Position numbers and translations under genes: made by a program. The notes under the pieces were generated by a model that was not told the DNA's origin, searched no databases, and was given only the letters and a program-made list of their open reading frames with translations. From Bacillus sp. FJAT-42376 (GTDB taxonomy: Bacteria; Bacillota; Bacilli; Bacillales; Bacillaceae), in assembly GCF_003816055.1 (NCBI RefSeq), contig NZ_CP033906.1, positions 2,852,001-2,916,000 of the forward strand: 64,000 nt of DNA, in the 5' to 3' direction. This document shows positions 8,403-17,300 of this stretch, piece by piece; within the stretch, counting starts at the first letter, position 1; the number at the start of each line of letters is the position of its first letter.

Positions 8403-8726
8403 TCACTTAACGACTAAACTCATGCGCGGATTGAGCATTTGTGACGGGCTTTTCAGCGCAAAGGTATTGGCGGATTCAAGAAAATCTACGGTCATGTTCT
8501 CATCTAAAAAGACCATTTTTGTCTTTTCCAGATAGACCGGTTTGAAATTGGTTTCGATTTTCAAATCATCCTCTTCTGTTTCCTTCACAAGCCAAAGGGC
8601 TGCGACCCCTGATACGACACAGCCGCATCCCTCTGTATCGTATTTCAGCTTCAAACGAGCTTCCGGATGTTCGCGCAAGCTCGGCGCAATTCGTTCCATT
8701 GCTTTTTCTGTAAATGTTACGTTCAT
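8403..8726 (-). CDS. yqkB: HesB/IscA-like iron-sulfur biosynthesis family protein YqkB
   Basis: A 107-residue protein of the HesB-like fold, the same length as B. subtilis YqkB. It has [11 protein letters not shown] near residue 35, a Cys pair in place of the three spread cysteines of true A-type carriers, so iron-sulfur carrier function is not assured. ATG 8726 has AGAAGGTG 7 nt upstream; the longer frame from 8798 lacks support. It is followed by yqkC as in B. subtilis. Confidence 0.82.
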   Translation of the reverse strand: MNVTFTEKAMERIAPSLREHPEARLKLKYDTEGCGCVVSGVAALWLVKETEEDDLKIETNFKPVYLEKTKMVFLDENMTVDFLESANTFALKSPSQMLNPRMSLVVK

Positions 8727-8867
8727 GTCTCGCACCTTCTTTAGAATGATGTATGGACAGTTTACCACACTCTCAGCTTCTTCGCCCTTATGATGCAAAG
8801 GTTCGTTGCTTTTTCAACTGGTTCAGATTAACATTAGAGTATCTTTTTTCTGGAAAGGAGGACAATG

Positions 8868-9077
8868 ATGTCTAAAGTTCAAATTAAAATATTGGATAAC
8901 GGCCCTTTCCGTGTAACAGGAGATGTGGAGCTTGTGGATGCAGACGGTAATGTATATCCGGCTAAGCCCGCTTTTTCTTTGTGCCGCTGCGGCCAGTCTA
9001 AAAAAATGCCCTATTGTGATGCAACCCATAAGGGCACCTTTGATTCCTGCGTTCGTGCAGAAAAAGAATTGGACTAA
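8868..9077 (+). CDS. CDGSH-type iron-sulfur domain protein
   Basis: A 69-residue protein with the signature CRCGQSKKMPYCDATH, in which three Cys and one His bind a 2Fe-2S cluster. It is a single-domain, cytoplasmic CDGSH protein like those in other Firmicutes. ATG 8868 is 6 nt after GGAGG; ATG 8865 is closer to the site. It probably has an electron-transfer or iron/redox role. It is the first gene of a pair with the HPr-like gene, 24 bp away. Confidence 0.9.
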   Translation: MSKVQIKILDNGPFRVTGDVELVDADGNVYPAKPAFSLCRCGQSKKMPYCDATHKGTFDSCVRAEKELD

Positions 9078-9101
9078 TCGATCATACTGGGGGATGGGAT
9101 A

Positions 9102-9338
9102 ATGAAAGTTCGTGTCGTAAAACCTGTTTTTGCAGATCCGGCAAGCCAGCTTGTTCATACGGCCAATCAGTTTGAAGAAAGAATTTTAATAAAAAAAGAA
9201 CACTGGATCATTGATGCAAAAAGCCTTCTTGGGGTTCTGGCTCTTTCCCTGCAGCCCGGGGAAGAAATTGAGATTGATGCGGAAGGCAGTACGGCAGCGG
9301 AAGAGGCCCTTCTGCAGCTTGGCCTGTTTGAAAAGTAA
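9102..9338 (+). CDS. HPr-like protein lacking the phospho-histidine
   Basis: A 78-residue protein with the HPr fold pattern: an ADPAS helix start, KSLLGVLAL and a C-terminal EEALLQLGLF helix. Aligned by eye to HPr, the GIHARPAT active site reads PVFADPAS, so His15 is Phe10 and Arg17 is Asp12. The regulatory serine in KSLLGV (Ser41, equivalent to HPr Ser46) is kept. It therefore resembles Crh, which also cannot act as a PTS carrier but is phosphorylated by HPr kinase. GGGGG precedes the ATG. A terminator follows. Confidence 0.8.
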   Translation: MKVRVVKPVFADPASQLVHTANQFEERILIKKEHWIIDAKSLLGVLALSLQPGEEIEIDAEGSTAAEEALLQLGLFEK

Positions 9339-9343
9339 CCGGC

Positions 9344-9384
9344 AAAAAGGCCAATCAGCGGACGTACTGATTGGCCTTTTTTTA
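9344..9384. terminator. Bidirectional terminator
   Basis: AAAAGGCCAATCAG and CTGATTGGCCTTTT form a perfect 14-bp stem with an 8-nt loop and T/A runs on both sides, between the HPr-like gene and yqjX. Confidence 0.9.
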
Positions 9385-9720
9385 TTCTTCCTTCTGCTCT
9401 TCTATCTTCACAATTCCTTCAAGCGGAATCATCTGCCTTTTGCCTGCTTCATTTACAATCCGGATGGCCTGCCCGACCGGATCCAGAAAATGAATGTATC
9501 CGGTGTACGGCACGAGCTTCTCATGCTCGTGCACCGTAAATCGGAGGAGCTGATGATTTTCCATCGCCATGCAGATGATCTCATTAAATTCCTCCAGCTG
9601 CTGCTCATCAATCTCAGGCTTTGCCGTATACTGCTCTTCTTCTTTCCACTGGCGGAGAAGCCTCACATGCTCCGGCAGCATCATCGATGTCCATTTAATA
9701 TTTCCGCGGTCACGGATCAT
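9382..9720 (-). CDS. yqjX: YolD-like protein (YqjX)
   Basis: A 112-residue protein of the YolD family, which is almost always paired with a UvrX-type Y-family polymerase. Features are MIRDRGNIKWTSMMLPEHVRLL and YTGYIHFLDP. GGAGAGGAGG precedes ATG 9720. It lies 17 bp after uvrX and is surely cotranscribed. The role is unknown; SOS induction with uvrX is inferred. Confidence 0.88.
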   Translation of the reverse strand: MIRDRGNIKWTSMMLPEHVRLLRQWKEEEQYTAKPEIDEQQLEEFNEIICMAMENHQLLRFTVHEHEKLVPYTGYIHFLDPVGQAIRIVNEAGKRQMIPLEGIVKIEEQKEE

Positions 9721-9737
9721 TTTCCTCCTCTCCTTTC

Positions 9738-10994
9738 TTATGCCTTATGTCCTCCGACTAGTGTTGCCCGGTGCTTCGCTGTTCCCGCTTTCGTGTAGGA
9801 AACAGCCCGAAGCAGAGAATCAGAGCCGTGTTTGCTTCGGATGGAATCCATGACATACCCGAGTGTCCGGTGCTTCTCCCGGTCAGGCTGAAAGAGATTG
9901 AGCTGGCTTTCCGTATCCTCCTCAATGTTGGACAGGGCAATGGAGATTTTACGAACCGTTTTCCCGTCATAAAACTCCTCAAAAAGCTCCAGGCATGTTC
10001 GGTAAAGATCCATCGTGATATTTGTCGGCTCCTCCATCGTCCGGGAACGGTAAAACCCGCCCCCCCATTCATCCTTGCTGTAGCCGACGCCAAAACTGAT
10101 GGTCCGGCCCGACCGGCAGTGATGGCGCGCTCTTCTTGCCACCTCTTCGCACATTTCAAGGATGACGTGCTTCACCTCTTCCGGATCCGTGTAATCACGC
10201 ATAAGAATCTGGCTTTTGCCGAAGCTGATCTGCCCCTGCATAATCGGCTCGCCGAGGTCGGACAAATCCACGCCCCAGGCATGATGATAAAGCTGGCTTC
10301 CCATAATGCCGAATTTTTTTTCCAGCACTTCCAAAGGGTAATTGGCAAGCTGGCCGACACTGAAAATGCCCATCCGGTTCAAATTTTTTTCCATCCTTCC
10401 CCCGATGCCCCACATCTTGCTCAATGGTTTTATATTCCACAAGTTTGTCTTCACATCATCATAGGTCCATTCGGCAACCCCGGTCTTTTTTGCCTCAATG
10501 TCCAGGCATATCTTGGACAAAAGCATATTCGGGCCGATGCCGATCGCACACGGCAGCTGGAATTCCCGCTCCATCTCGCTTTTAATTTTCCAGGCAATCT
10601 CATGGGCGTCCCCCCATAAATGTTCGACACCGTCGACCTGGATGAAACTTTCATCTACACTGTAAATATGAATGGCTTCTCTCGGCACATAGCGGTAAAA
10701 CATTTTTGAAAGCTCAGTGGAAATGCGGATAAACAATGCCATTTTCGGGTTTACAACGTGGATCCGGGGATCATCCGGGATTTCAAATTTTCTCGATCCT
10801 GTTTTAATATTAAAGTCCTTTTTCAATTGGGGAGATGCGGCCAGCACCACACTTCCCTGCCTTTCGGTATCCCCGACGACAGCAAGGTAGCAGGTATGCG
10901 GATCCAGTCCCATCAGGACAGCCGCACAGCTCGCATAAAAGCTTTTCATATCAACGCAAAGAATTTTCTTTTTGGGAAGCTGGTCATAATCCAT
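9738..10994 (-). CDS. uvrX: UvrX, Y-family DNA polymerase (YqjW)
   Basis: A 418-residue translesion polymerase of the UmuC/UvrX branch. The catalytic metal ligands are in CVDMKSFYAS (near residue 15) and YSVDESF (near 105). A helix-hairpin-helix region follows at MWGIGGRMEKNL and then a little-finger domain. It ends with a QLNLF segment, a likely sliding-clamp binding peptide. ATG 10994 has GGAGGGG upstream; the longer frame from 11075 is not needed. A LexA box lies upstream. Confidence 0.92.
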   Translation of the reverse strand: MDYDQLPKKKILCVDMKSFYASCAAVLMGLDPHTCYLAVVGDTERQGSVVLAASPQLKKDFNIKTGSRKFEIPDDPRIHVVNPKMALFIRISTELSKMFYRYVPREAIHIYSVDESFIQVDGVEHLWGDAHEIAWKIKSEMEREFQLPCAIGIGPNMLLSKICLDIEAKKTGVAEWTYDDVKTNLWNIKPLSKMWGIGGRMEKNLNRMGIFSVGQLANYPLEVLEKKFGIMGSQLYHHAWGVDLSDLGEPIMQGQISFGKSQILMRDYTDPEEVKHVILEMCEEVARRARHHCRSGRTISFGVGYSKDEWGGGFYRSRTMEEPTNITMDLYRTCLELFEEFYDGKTVRKISIALSNIEEDTESQLNLFQPDREKHRTLGYVMDSIRSKHGSDSLLRAVSYTKAGTAKHRATLVGGHKA

Positions 10995-11026
10995 CGCACT
11001 TACCCCTCCAGCAAGAATGTGTGTTC

Positions 11027-11068
11027 GTAGTTCTATTATACCGCTAATCATAATCGAATAAACGTTCG
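11027..11068 (-). promoter_or_regulatory. uvrX promoter with LexA box
   Basis: CGAATAAACGTTCG at 11055-11068 matches the Bacillus LexA consensus CGAAC-N4-GTTCG with one mismatch. Just downstream on the minus strand is GGTATAATAG, a perfect -10 hexamer, so the box overlaps the -35 region. This supports SOS control of uvrX-yqjX. Confidence 0.8.
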
Positions 11069-11203
11069 TATTCAATGGTAGTTTTTGCCGAACAGTGGAA
11101 TATTGGGGATTTTTGAAAAAAAAGCCATTCGATCCGCCGAAAAATCTTTTTTAGGCAGAAGGAATGATCTTATAATGTGGGGAAATAGAAAGCAGGTGTG
11201 ACG

Positions 11204-11410
11204 ATGCAAACAGAATGGCTGGAGAAAATGCTGACCCGTGCCTTCAAGCAGTATGGGCGGGATTTGGAGGAGCATCCGCTTCCAGAAAAAGATATGGTTT
11301 CATTTATGGATGATCTGGGACGGTCAAAGGATGAAGAAACGGAATATTACGAGGTCATTGAGAATCTGGTATACGAATATATGGTGAATAAGGATGACTG
11401 CAGATTCTAA
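11204..11410 (+). CDS. yqzH: YqzH-like small protein
   Basis: A 68-residue, acidic, helical protein. Length and its position divergent from uvrX match B. subtilis YqzH. ATG 11204 follows AGCAGGTG; a GTG at 11198 is possible. A TATAAT at 11171-11176 may be its -10. No function is known. Confidence 0.75.
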   Translation: MQTEWLEKMLTRAFKQYGRDLEEHPLPEKDMVSFMDDLGRSKDEETEYYEVIENLVYEYMVNKDDCRF

Positions 11411-11431
11411 TCCGAAGCAAGGAGTGATGAA

Positions 11432-11971
11432 ATGAGTGTGGGAACGGTGTATCTCAAAGTCGTAATGAATCGCTTTAAGGGGGTAAAAAACTTAGGTGAC
11501 CGGGCAATGGAACAATTAACTGAACAGGATTTACATTGGAAGCAAAACGAAGAAACAAACAGCATCGCGGTCATTGTCAAGCATATGAACGGGAACATGG
11601 TTTCCAGATGGACCGATTTTCTCACCACTGACGGGGAAAAACCTGACCGCAGCCGTGAGCAGGAATTTCTGAACGATTTAGGAGACCGGGCGGATGTCAT
11701 GCAGGTTTGGGAAAATGGCTGGAATGTATTGTTTCATGCACTCGGGCAGCTCACGGAGGAAGATCTGCTAAAAGAAATCTTTATACGGGGCGAATCGCAC
11801 ATGGTAATGGATGCGATTGAAAGACAGATGGCCCACTACGCGTATCATACTGGACAGATTGTGCACATCGGAAAGGAACGGAAGGATGCGGAGTGGAAAA
11901 GCTTGAGTATACCGAGGGGAGAGTCGGATATTTTCCTGCAGAAAATGCTAGAGAAGCATCAGAAGAGGTGA
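11432..11971 (+). CDS. DUF1572 protein of the DinB/YfiT-like metal-binding fold
   Basis: A 179-residue four-helix-bundle protein. It has an early HMNGNM segment and HYAYHTGQIVHIGK near residue 135, the H-x3-HxxQ type metal-ligand pattern of the DinB superfamily. Despite the superfamily name it is not a polymerase; related proteins include thiol transferases. AAGGAGTGATGAA precedes ATG 11432. It is 21 bp after yqzH. Confidence 0.87.
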   Translation: MSVGTVYLKVVMNRFKGVKNLGDRAMEQLTEQDLHWKQNEETNSIAVIVKHMNGNMVSRWTDFLTTDGEKPDRSREQEFLNDLGDRADVMQVWENGWNVLFHALGQLTEEDLLKEIFIRGESHMVMDAIERQMAHYAYHTGQIVHIGKERKDAEWKSLSIPRGESDIFLQKMLEKHQKR

Positions 11972-11977
11972 TTCGTG

Positions 11978-12163
11978 ATGGATTCGGGCTGGACTGTAAG
12001 CTTTTCCGGCCAACCTTCCTTTTCCGGCCGTTCCTCATCTCTTTCCGGCCGATCTCACCTGAATTCCGGCCGTCCGAACCTCTTTCCAGCCAAACCTCTT
12101 TTTCCTGCCAATTCCGGGTCTTTTCCGGCCGTTCCCCATCTCTTTCCGGCCGATCTCACCTGA
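11978..12163 (+). pseudogene. RBS-led open frame entering the repeat array, frameshifted
   Basis: ATG 11978 lies 7 nt after AGAGGTG and right after the DUF1572 stop. It reads MDSGWTVSFSGQPSFSGRSS and on into the repeats, stopping at 12163. The first repeat copy has CCGGCCGTCCGAACC where later copies have CCGGCCGTTCCGAACC; one T is missing near 12073. Restoring it joins this start to the frame that stays open to 13191. Either this is a decayed repeat-protein gene or the start is chance. No known domain is recognised. Confidence 0.35.
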
Positions 12164-13000
12164 ATTCCGGCCGTTCCGAGTCTCTTTCCTGCCAACCTTC
12201 TTTTTCCTGCCGATTCCACGTCTTTTCCGGCCATTCCTCATCTCTTTCCGGCCAATCTTACCTGAAATCCGGCCGTTCCGAGCCTCTTTCCTGCCAACAT
12301 TCTTTTTCCTGCCGATTCCACGTCTTTTCCGGCCGTTCCCCATCTCTTTCCGGCCAATCTTACCTGAATTCCGGCCGTTCCGAACCTCTTTCCAGCCAAA
12401 CCTCTTTTTCCTGCCAATTCCACGTCTTTTCCAGCCGATCTCACCTCGAATCCGGCCGTTCCGAACCCTTTTCCAGCCAACCTTCTTTTTCCTGCCGATT
12501 CCACGTCTTTTCCGGCCATTCCTCATCTCTTTCCGGCCAATCTTACCTGAATTCCGGCCGGTCCGAACCTCTTTCCAGCCAACATTCTTTTTCCTGCCGA
12601 TTCCACGTCTTTTCCGGCCGTTCCCCATCTCTTTCCGGCCAATCTTACCTGAATTCCGGCCGGTCCGAGCCTCTTTCCAGCCAAACCTCTTTTTCCTGCC
12701 AATTCCACGTCTTTTCCAGCCGATCTCGCTTCTTTTCCGGCCAATCTCACCTCGAATCCGGCCGTTCCGAACCTCTTTCCAGCCAAACCTCTTTTTCCTG
12801 CCAATTCCACGTCTTTTCCGGCCGTTCCTCATCCCTTTCCGGCCGATCTCACCTCGAATCCGCCCGTTCCGAACCCTTTTCCAGCCAACCCTCTTTTTCC
12901 TGCCGATTCCACGTCTTTTCCGGCCGTTCCTCATCTCTTTCCGGCCAATCTTACCTGAATTCCGGCCGTCCCAAGCCTCTTTCCAGCCAACCTTCCTCTT
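12001..13000. repeat. 102-bp tandem repeat array (minisatellite), about ten copies
   Basis: The landmark CRATTCC recurs at 12109, 12211, 12313, 12415, 12496, 12598, 12700, 12802 and 12904: seven intervals of 102 bp and one of 81 bp, all multiples of three. Each unit is itself made of about five 20-21-bp modules beginning TTTCC(G/A/T)GCC. The plus strand is pyrimidine-rich. Frames stay open on both strands: a plus frame 11893-13191, a minus frame 12035-13015 rich in GRKRRGIGRKK-type residues, and shorter minus frames. Copy-to-copy changes are mostly nonsynonymous in the plus frame and mixed in the minus frame, so neither looks well conserved as protein. Confidence 0.9.
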
Positions 13001-13101
13001 CCGCCCTCTTTTCAACTCGCTTTCGAATCATCCATGTACGGCCCGCCACAGCAGACAATTGTTTCACGCGCTCCGCTGCAATATCGCCGCCTAAGAGTGA
13101 A

Positions 13102-13134
13102 AAAACAAAAAACCCGTACCAACAGGTACAGGTT
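13102..13134 (-). terminator. Terminator after the GNAT gene
   Basis: On the minus strand AACCTGTACC and GGTACGGGTT form a stem followed by TTTTTTG. It separates the acetyltransferase from the repeat array. Confidence 0.75.
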
Positions 13135-13144
13135 CCCCATCTTT

Positions 13145-13663
13145 TCATTCAGCCTGCAGGGCGATCCATTCTCTCCGCAGAATTCCCATAACGATCCGGT
13201 CAAATGCTTTTCCATCCCTGAGGACGGTTTCTCTCAGACGGCCTTCTTCTTTGAAGCCCGCTTTGCGGTAAGCACGAATGGCCGGCTCATTGTAGGAAAT
13301 GACATCAAGTCCAACACGGTTCAGATTCAATTCATAAAACGCGTACTGAAGAAGCAGCTGAAGGGCTTCTGCTCCATAGCCTTTTCCGCGGTGTGCTTCC
13401 TCTCCGATTCCAATGGCAAGAAGGGCGCATTGATTATTCCACTCAATGCTGTGAAGGGCGGCAAACCCAAGCAGCTGATCCCCTTCATTCGTTCTGATCC
13501 TGAATTCAAGTGCTTTTGCAGGAGAATCCGGAGCCTTTGGGAAGGCAAAATCCGTATCCACCATCCTAAGATAATGGCTGTTTTGCCAGCTGTTCATGTC
13601 CTCTATGTCTGCGATTCTCGGTGCGGCAAGACGGATTGTTCTTCCAGTAAATAAATCGATCAA
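13145..13663 (-). CDS. GNAT N-acetyltransferase, RimJ/RimL type
   Basis: A 172-residue acetyltransferase. The acetyl-CoA binding motif EEAHRGKGYGAEAL is near residue 88 and the later NEPAIRAYRKAGFKEEGRLRE segment is typical of the RimJ/RimL subgroup, which acetylates protein N-termini or small amines. The start is TTG 13663 with AAGGGGGC 11 nt away, a rather long gap. A mini-ORF lies in its leader. The substrate is unknown. Confidence 0.87.
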   Translation of the reverse strand: MIDLFTGRTIRLAAPRIADIEDMNSWQNSHYLRMVDTDFAFPKAPDSPAKALEFRIRTNEGDQLLGFAALHSIEWNNQCALLAIGIGEEAHRGKGYGAEALQLLLQYAFYELNLNRVGLDVISYNEPAIRAYRKAGFKEEGRLRETVLRDGKAFDRIVMGILRREWIALQAE

Positions 13664-13692
13664 TTGTTTCGTGCCCCCTTAATTTTAGGGGC

Positions 13693-13746
13693 TCAGACGG
13701 TGCCGGCCCCGCTATTTTTAATATTGGTTTTCTGCACGGCAATCAT
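13693..13746 (-). CDS. Possible 17-residue leader peptide upstream of the GNAT gene
   Basis: ATG 13746 lies 8 nt after AGAGGAG and encodes MIAVQKTNIKNSGAGTV before TGA. The end of this frame lies in a GGGGC/GCCCC hairpin (about 13687-13712). The start codon of the acetyltransferase follows 30 bp after the stop in another frame. It may be an upstream ORF that tunes expression. This is from sequence only; no homolog is recalled. Confidence 0.4.
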   Translation of the reverse strand: MIAVQKTNIKNSGAGTV

Positions 13747-13776
13747 TGGCGCATCTCCTCTTACTAAGATATGTGA

Positions 13777-13805
13777 ATTATATGATAATTCGGCGTGTAA
13801 ATCAA
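13777..13805 (-). promoter_or_regulatory. SigA promoter for the GNAT leader
   Basis: On the minus strand TTGATT (13805-13800) and TATAAT (13782-13777) are 17 bp apart. This places the transcript start upstream of the mini-ORF, so the leader is transcribed. Confidence 0.75.
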
Positions 13806-13851
13806 TTGTTTATGGAATATAATGGTATAAAAGAGTGATGGAGGTGCCACC

Positions 13852-14289
13852 ATGAGAGCTTTGGCCAGACAGGCTGCCGTTTATGTCATATTCCTGCTTC
13901 TAGCTGTATGGCTGTTGTATAGCGGGGCGCACTTTGGAATTCAGCTTCAAAAAGAAGGAGAAGAAATTTATGATATGAGAACATTCCGGGCTTTCCAGGC
14001 TCTTTTTCCTATTGCCGCCGGGATGCTGTTTGCGGTTCCAGAGCTGATATTGGGCTTCTGGAGAGAAGGACGCTGGAGCATCAATTGGCTTAAGCTGCTG
14101 ATTTTTGGTCTGCCTCTCGCATACATAACAGGAGGAAGCCTGCAATTTCTCACCGGAGCCAATCTCCTGCCGTTTTATGATTTTTTCACAGGAGGATCCG
14201 GGACCTTACAAGGGATTATGATCAGTTCCATTTGCGCAGCTGCTTTTGGGTATGTTCTCCTTTCATGTGTAAGAAAGCAGCCTTGTTAA
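13852..14289 (+). CDS. Small four-helix membrane protein
   Basis: A 145-residue protein with four hydrophobic segments and a short polar loop between helices 1 and 2. ATG 13852 follows TGGAGG. It was not recognised. It runs divergently from the GNAT gene and convergently with the P450 gene. Confidence 0.75.
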   Translation: MRALARQAAVYVIFLLLAVWLLYSGAHFGIQLQKEGEEIYDMRTFRAFQALFPIAAGMLFAVPELILGFWREGRWSINWLKLLIFGLPLAYITGGSLQFLTGANLLPFYDFFTGGSGTLQGIMISSICAAAFGYVLLSCVRKQPC

Positions 14290-14304
14290 GGGCTGCTTTC
14301 TTCG
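14272..14304. terminator. Bidirectional terminator
   Basis: GAAAGCAGCC and GGGCTGCTTTC form a stem between the membrane protein gene (plus) and the P450 gene (minus). Confidence 0.75.
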
Positions 14305-14307
14305 CAT

Positions 14308-17300
14308 TTATTTACCTGCCCAGACATCCTTTGAAAAGCGTCCCTGCTGCTGAAGATCAGCAAGCCAGCTGGCTGCTTCTCCTGCTGATACAGCTTTCTC
14401 GGTCTGATAGATTTCGGTTAACACGTTCTCTACAGCGGGTGCCATTTTGCTTCCGTCCCCGCAAATGTAAAGATGGCCTTTTTTCTCCAGCAGGGACAGG
14501 AGATGGGAGGCGTTTTCTTTTATAAGATGCTGGACGTATGTTTTTTCTTTCCCTTCTTCACGGGAAAAAGCAGTGTGAAGGGTTACAAGACCATCCTGTT
14601 CTGCCTCGATAAGCTCTTGTTCATAAAGATAATCGTGTTTGCGGGCTCTGCAGCCAAAGTAAAGGTGCGCTTCCCCCAGTTTGTATCCCTGCTCCTTTAA
14701 TGCGCGCCTTCCCTGAAGGAATCCTCTGAATGGGGAAATCCCCGTTCCCGGGCCGACCATAATGAGCGGTGTTTCAGGGTTCGCAGGCCGTTCAAAGCCG
14801 CTTTGAGGCTCCTTCACAAAGCAGGTAACCCTGTCTCCCGGAAGCAGCCGGGAAAGGTAGCCGGATGCGACTCCGTTGTATTCACCCGCTCCGCTCCACG
14901 CTGCTGTCTTTAGTACACCCACAGTGAGACTGACTCTCCCTGCAGATGTTTCAGGTGAGCTGGAAATGGAATAATAGCGCGGTTTGAGTGCTGGAAGCAT
15001 ACCTACAAACTGCTCAAAGGACAGCTCGCAGGCCATGTATTTTTCCAAAAGCTCAAGCATCGTTACGCGTTTCGCCAAAATTTCTTCCTGATACCGCTCC
15101 AGCATGGCTTCCAATTCCATACGGTGCGGAGGACAAACATTGACGGCCGCAAGAATTTTCAGCTGAGATCTCGTTACAGGCTCTTGAAATTCCACGAAGT
15201 TTGTAAACAGTTCGCGAACACCAACCGGGCGCCCTTTCGGCAAATGGGAGGTGCCGGCTCCTTCTCCACTTAAAACCAGCTGCTCATGACCGTTTAATTG
15301 AAATCGTCTAAGAACCCGGTTCACCAGTTCCGGACTGTTTTTCGGGAAAATCCCGATATGTCCGCCTTCTTTATAGCCGATTCCATCCGGAAGCAAAAAT
15401 TCAATATGGCGGGTGCTCCTGCCGCTTTCTTCAGACTGCAGCTCTTTTACAGCGGCAACCTCAGCGGTTATCGCTCCATAGCCGCTGGCGATAGGAGGGG
15501 CCATTTCCCCGGAGACAAATTCAACTGAAAGAGCTGGGCCATCAGACGTATTCTCTATAGGAAGATCGATTCCAAATCGAGCTGCGATGGAAGCCCAAAG
15601 CTGGTTCTCCCATGCTTCATAATCTCCTTCAAAATCCGCATCTGCATCGCCTTCTCCGCGCTCAGCCACCCGAACCGCGCCTTTCGCCTCCATTGCCGCA
15701 TCAATCAGATGGGGAATGCGCTGATACGTGCTTGCCCAGTTGCGGTCTCCGCATCCAAAAACGGTGTAGTGCACTCCCTCCAGCTCGTCTGGATCTGCCC
15801 CTTCAAGCCAGTCCGTAAATTTCACCGCATTGTCAGGCGGATTTCCATTATAGGAAGCAGAAAGAACGACAACCGCACCTTCTTTTGGCAGTTTCCCTGC
15901 ATATGCATCAAGAGGCGCTGCTTCCGCTTTAAATCCGTACCGGATCCCTTTTTCCGCAAGCTCCTTTGCCAAACCTTCCGAAGTCCCCATGTTGGACCCG
16001 TAGAGAACAAGCATCGGAGTTTGATGGGCATCCTCTGCCGGCTGAAGAAAAGCAACCGTTGTTTCTTTTTTCGGCGGCTCTTCCGCCTGTACCCCAAACC
16101 CGGTAAACGGTTTGCGGGATTTCACCTTCATCGTGAAATGATCCGGCTTTAACGTAAGGGTTTCTTTCACTTCAAGCTCATAGTTTGTATGATCCGTAAA
16201 ATCAAAGTGCTTTAAAAGCATGCCCATGACAAGGGCTGCTTCATGAAGAGCGAACTGCTGGCCGATACAGGCCCGCTGTCCATTTCCGAACGGCTTAAAA
16301 GCATGCTGCGGAATCCGGCTCATATCGTCAAACCGTTCAGGCTTAAACTGATCCGCATCTCCGCCCCATACGGAAGGATCGCGGTGCAGCTGAGGGAGAA
16401 GAATGGTTACTTCTTCTCCTTTTGAAATCGCATATTCTCCGCCTATCACGTCATCTTCTTTGGCATAAAGAGAAAAAGCGGGAGCTGTCGGCCACAGCCG
16501 CAGTGTTTCGTTCAAGATCATTTGCACATATTTCAGCTTTTTGACTTCCTTAAAGGCGGGAACAGAGCTGGTGAGGACCCGGTCAGCTTCCTCCTGTGCT
16601 TTTTTTAGAGCACCGGGATTTTTCAGCAAATAGTAAAAAGCAAAAGATAGCAAACCGCTTGTCGTTTCATGACCGGCAATCAGAAACGTGATAATTTGAA
16701 AGCGGATGTTTTCATCATCAAGGCCTTCCCCTGATTCCGGATCTATGCTCCTCAGCATGTGGGAAAGCAAATCGTCCGGCCATTCTTCCTTCCCGAGCTG
16801 TTTGCGCTCTGCAATCAGCTGATCTACGAGACTGAACATTGATTGTATATTTTTCTGAAAAGCTTTTTCCTTTTCTTTTAAATAAGTTTCATCCGTTTCC
16901 GTTCTCTGCAGTTTGCTCATCGCTTCGCCCAGAGCTCCCGTCATGCTGTCTATAAACGGATGAAAGTCCTGCCGATAGTAGCTGTTGAACCGGTAATTAA
17001 ATCCGCAAAGACCGATTGTATCAAGAGTCAGCCTCGTCATATCATCGGCGACGTCAATCGAATCACCCGCATTCAGCCGCTCCCATTTTTGGACAAGCTG
17101 AATGGCAATGTCGGCCATCATGCTGTGGTACCCTTTCATTGCTCTTTGACTAAAGCTTGGCAAAAGGATATTGTGGGCTTTTTTCCAATTTGGTTCCTTC
17201 GTCCAGCTAGTAAACAAGCCATCCCCTGAGAAAGCCCGGACGTTTTGAAGCGCCTGACTCACACTTTTATCAAACCTTGATTCATCTGATACCTCTGCAG

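Noticed and set aside
9771..10619. 282-residue plus-strand frame opposite uvrX
   Set aside because: Antisense shadow of a clear polymerase gene.
12001..13000. CRISPR array
   Set aside because: Repeats are directly adjacent without unique spacers, and no cas genes are present.
12035..13015. Minus-strand frame rich in GRKR repeats as a basic protein gene
   Set aside because: TTG start with only a weak AAAGCGAG site, it lies beyond the GNAT terminator, and copies do not show clear synonymous bias. Kept only as part of the repeat.
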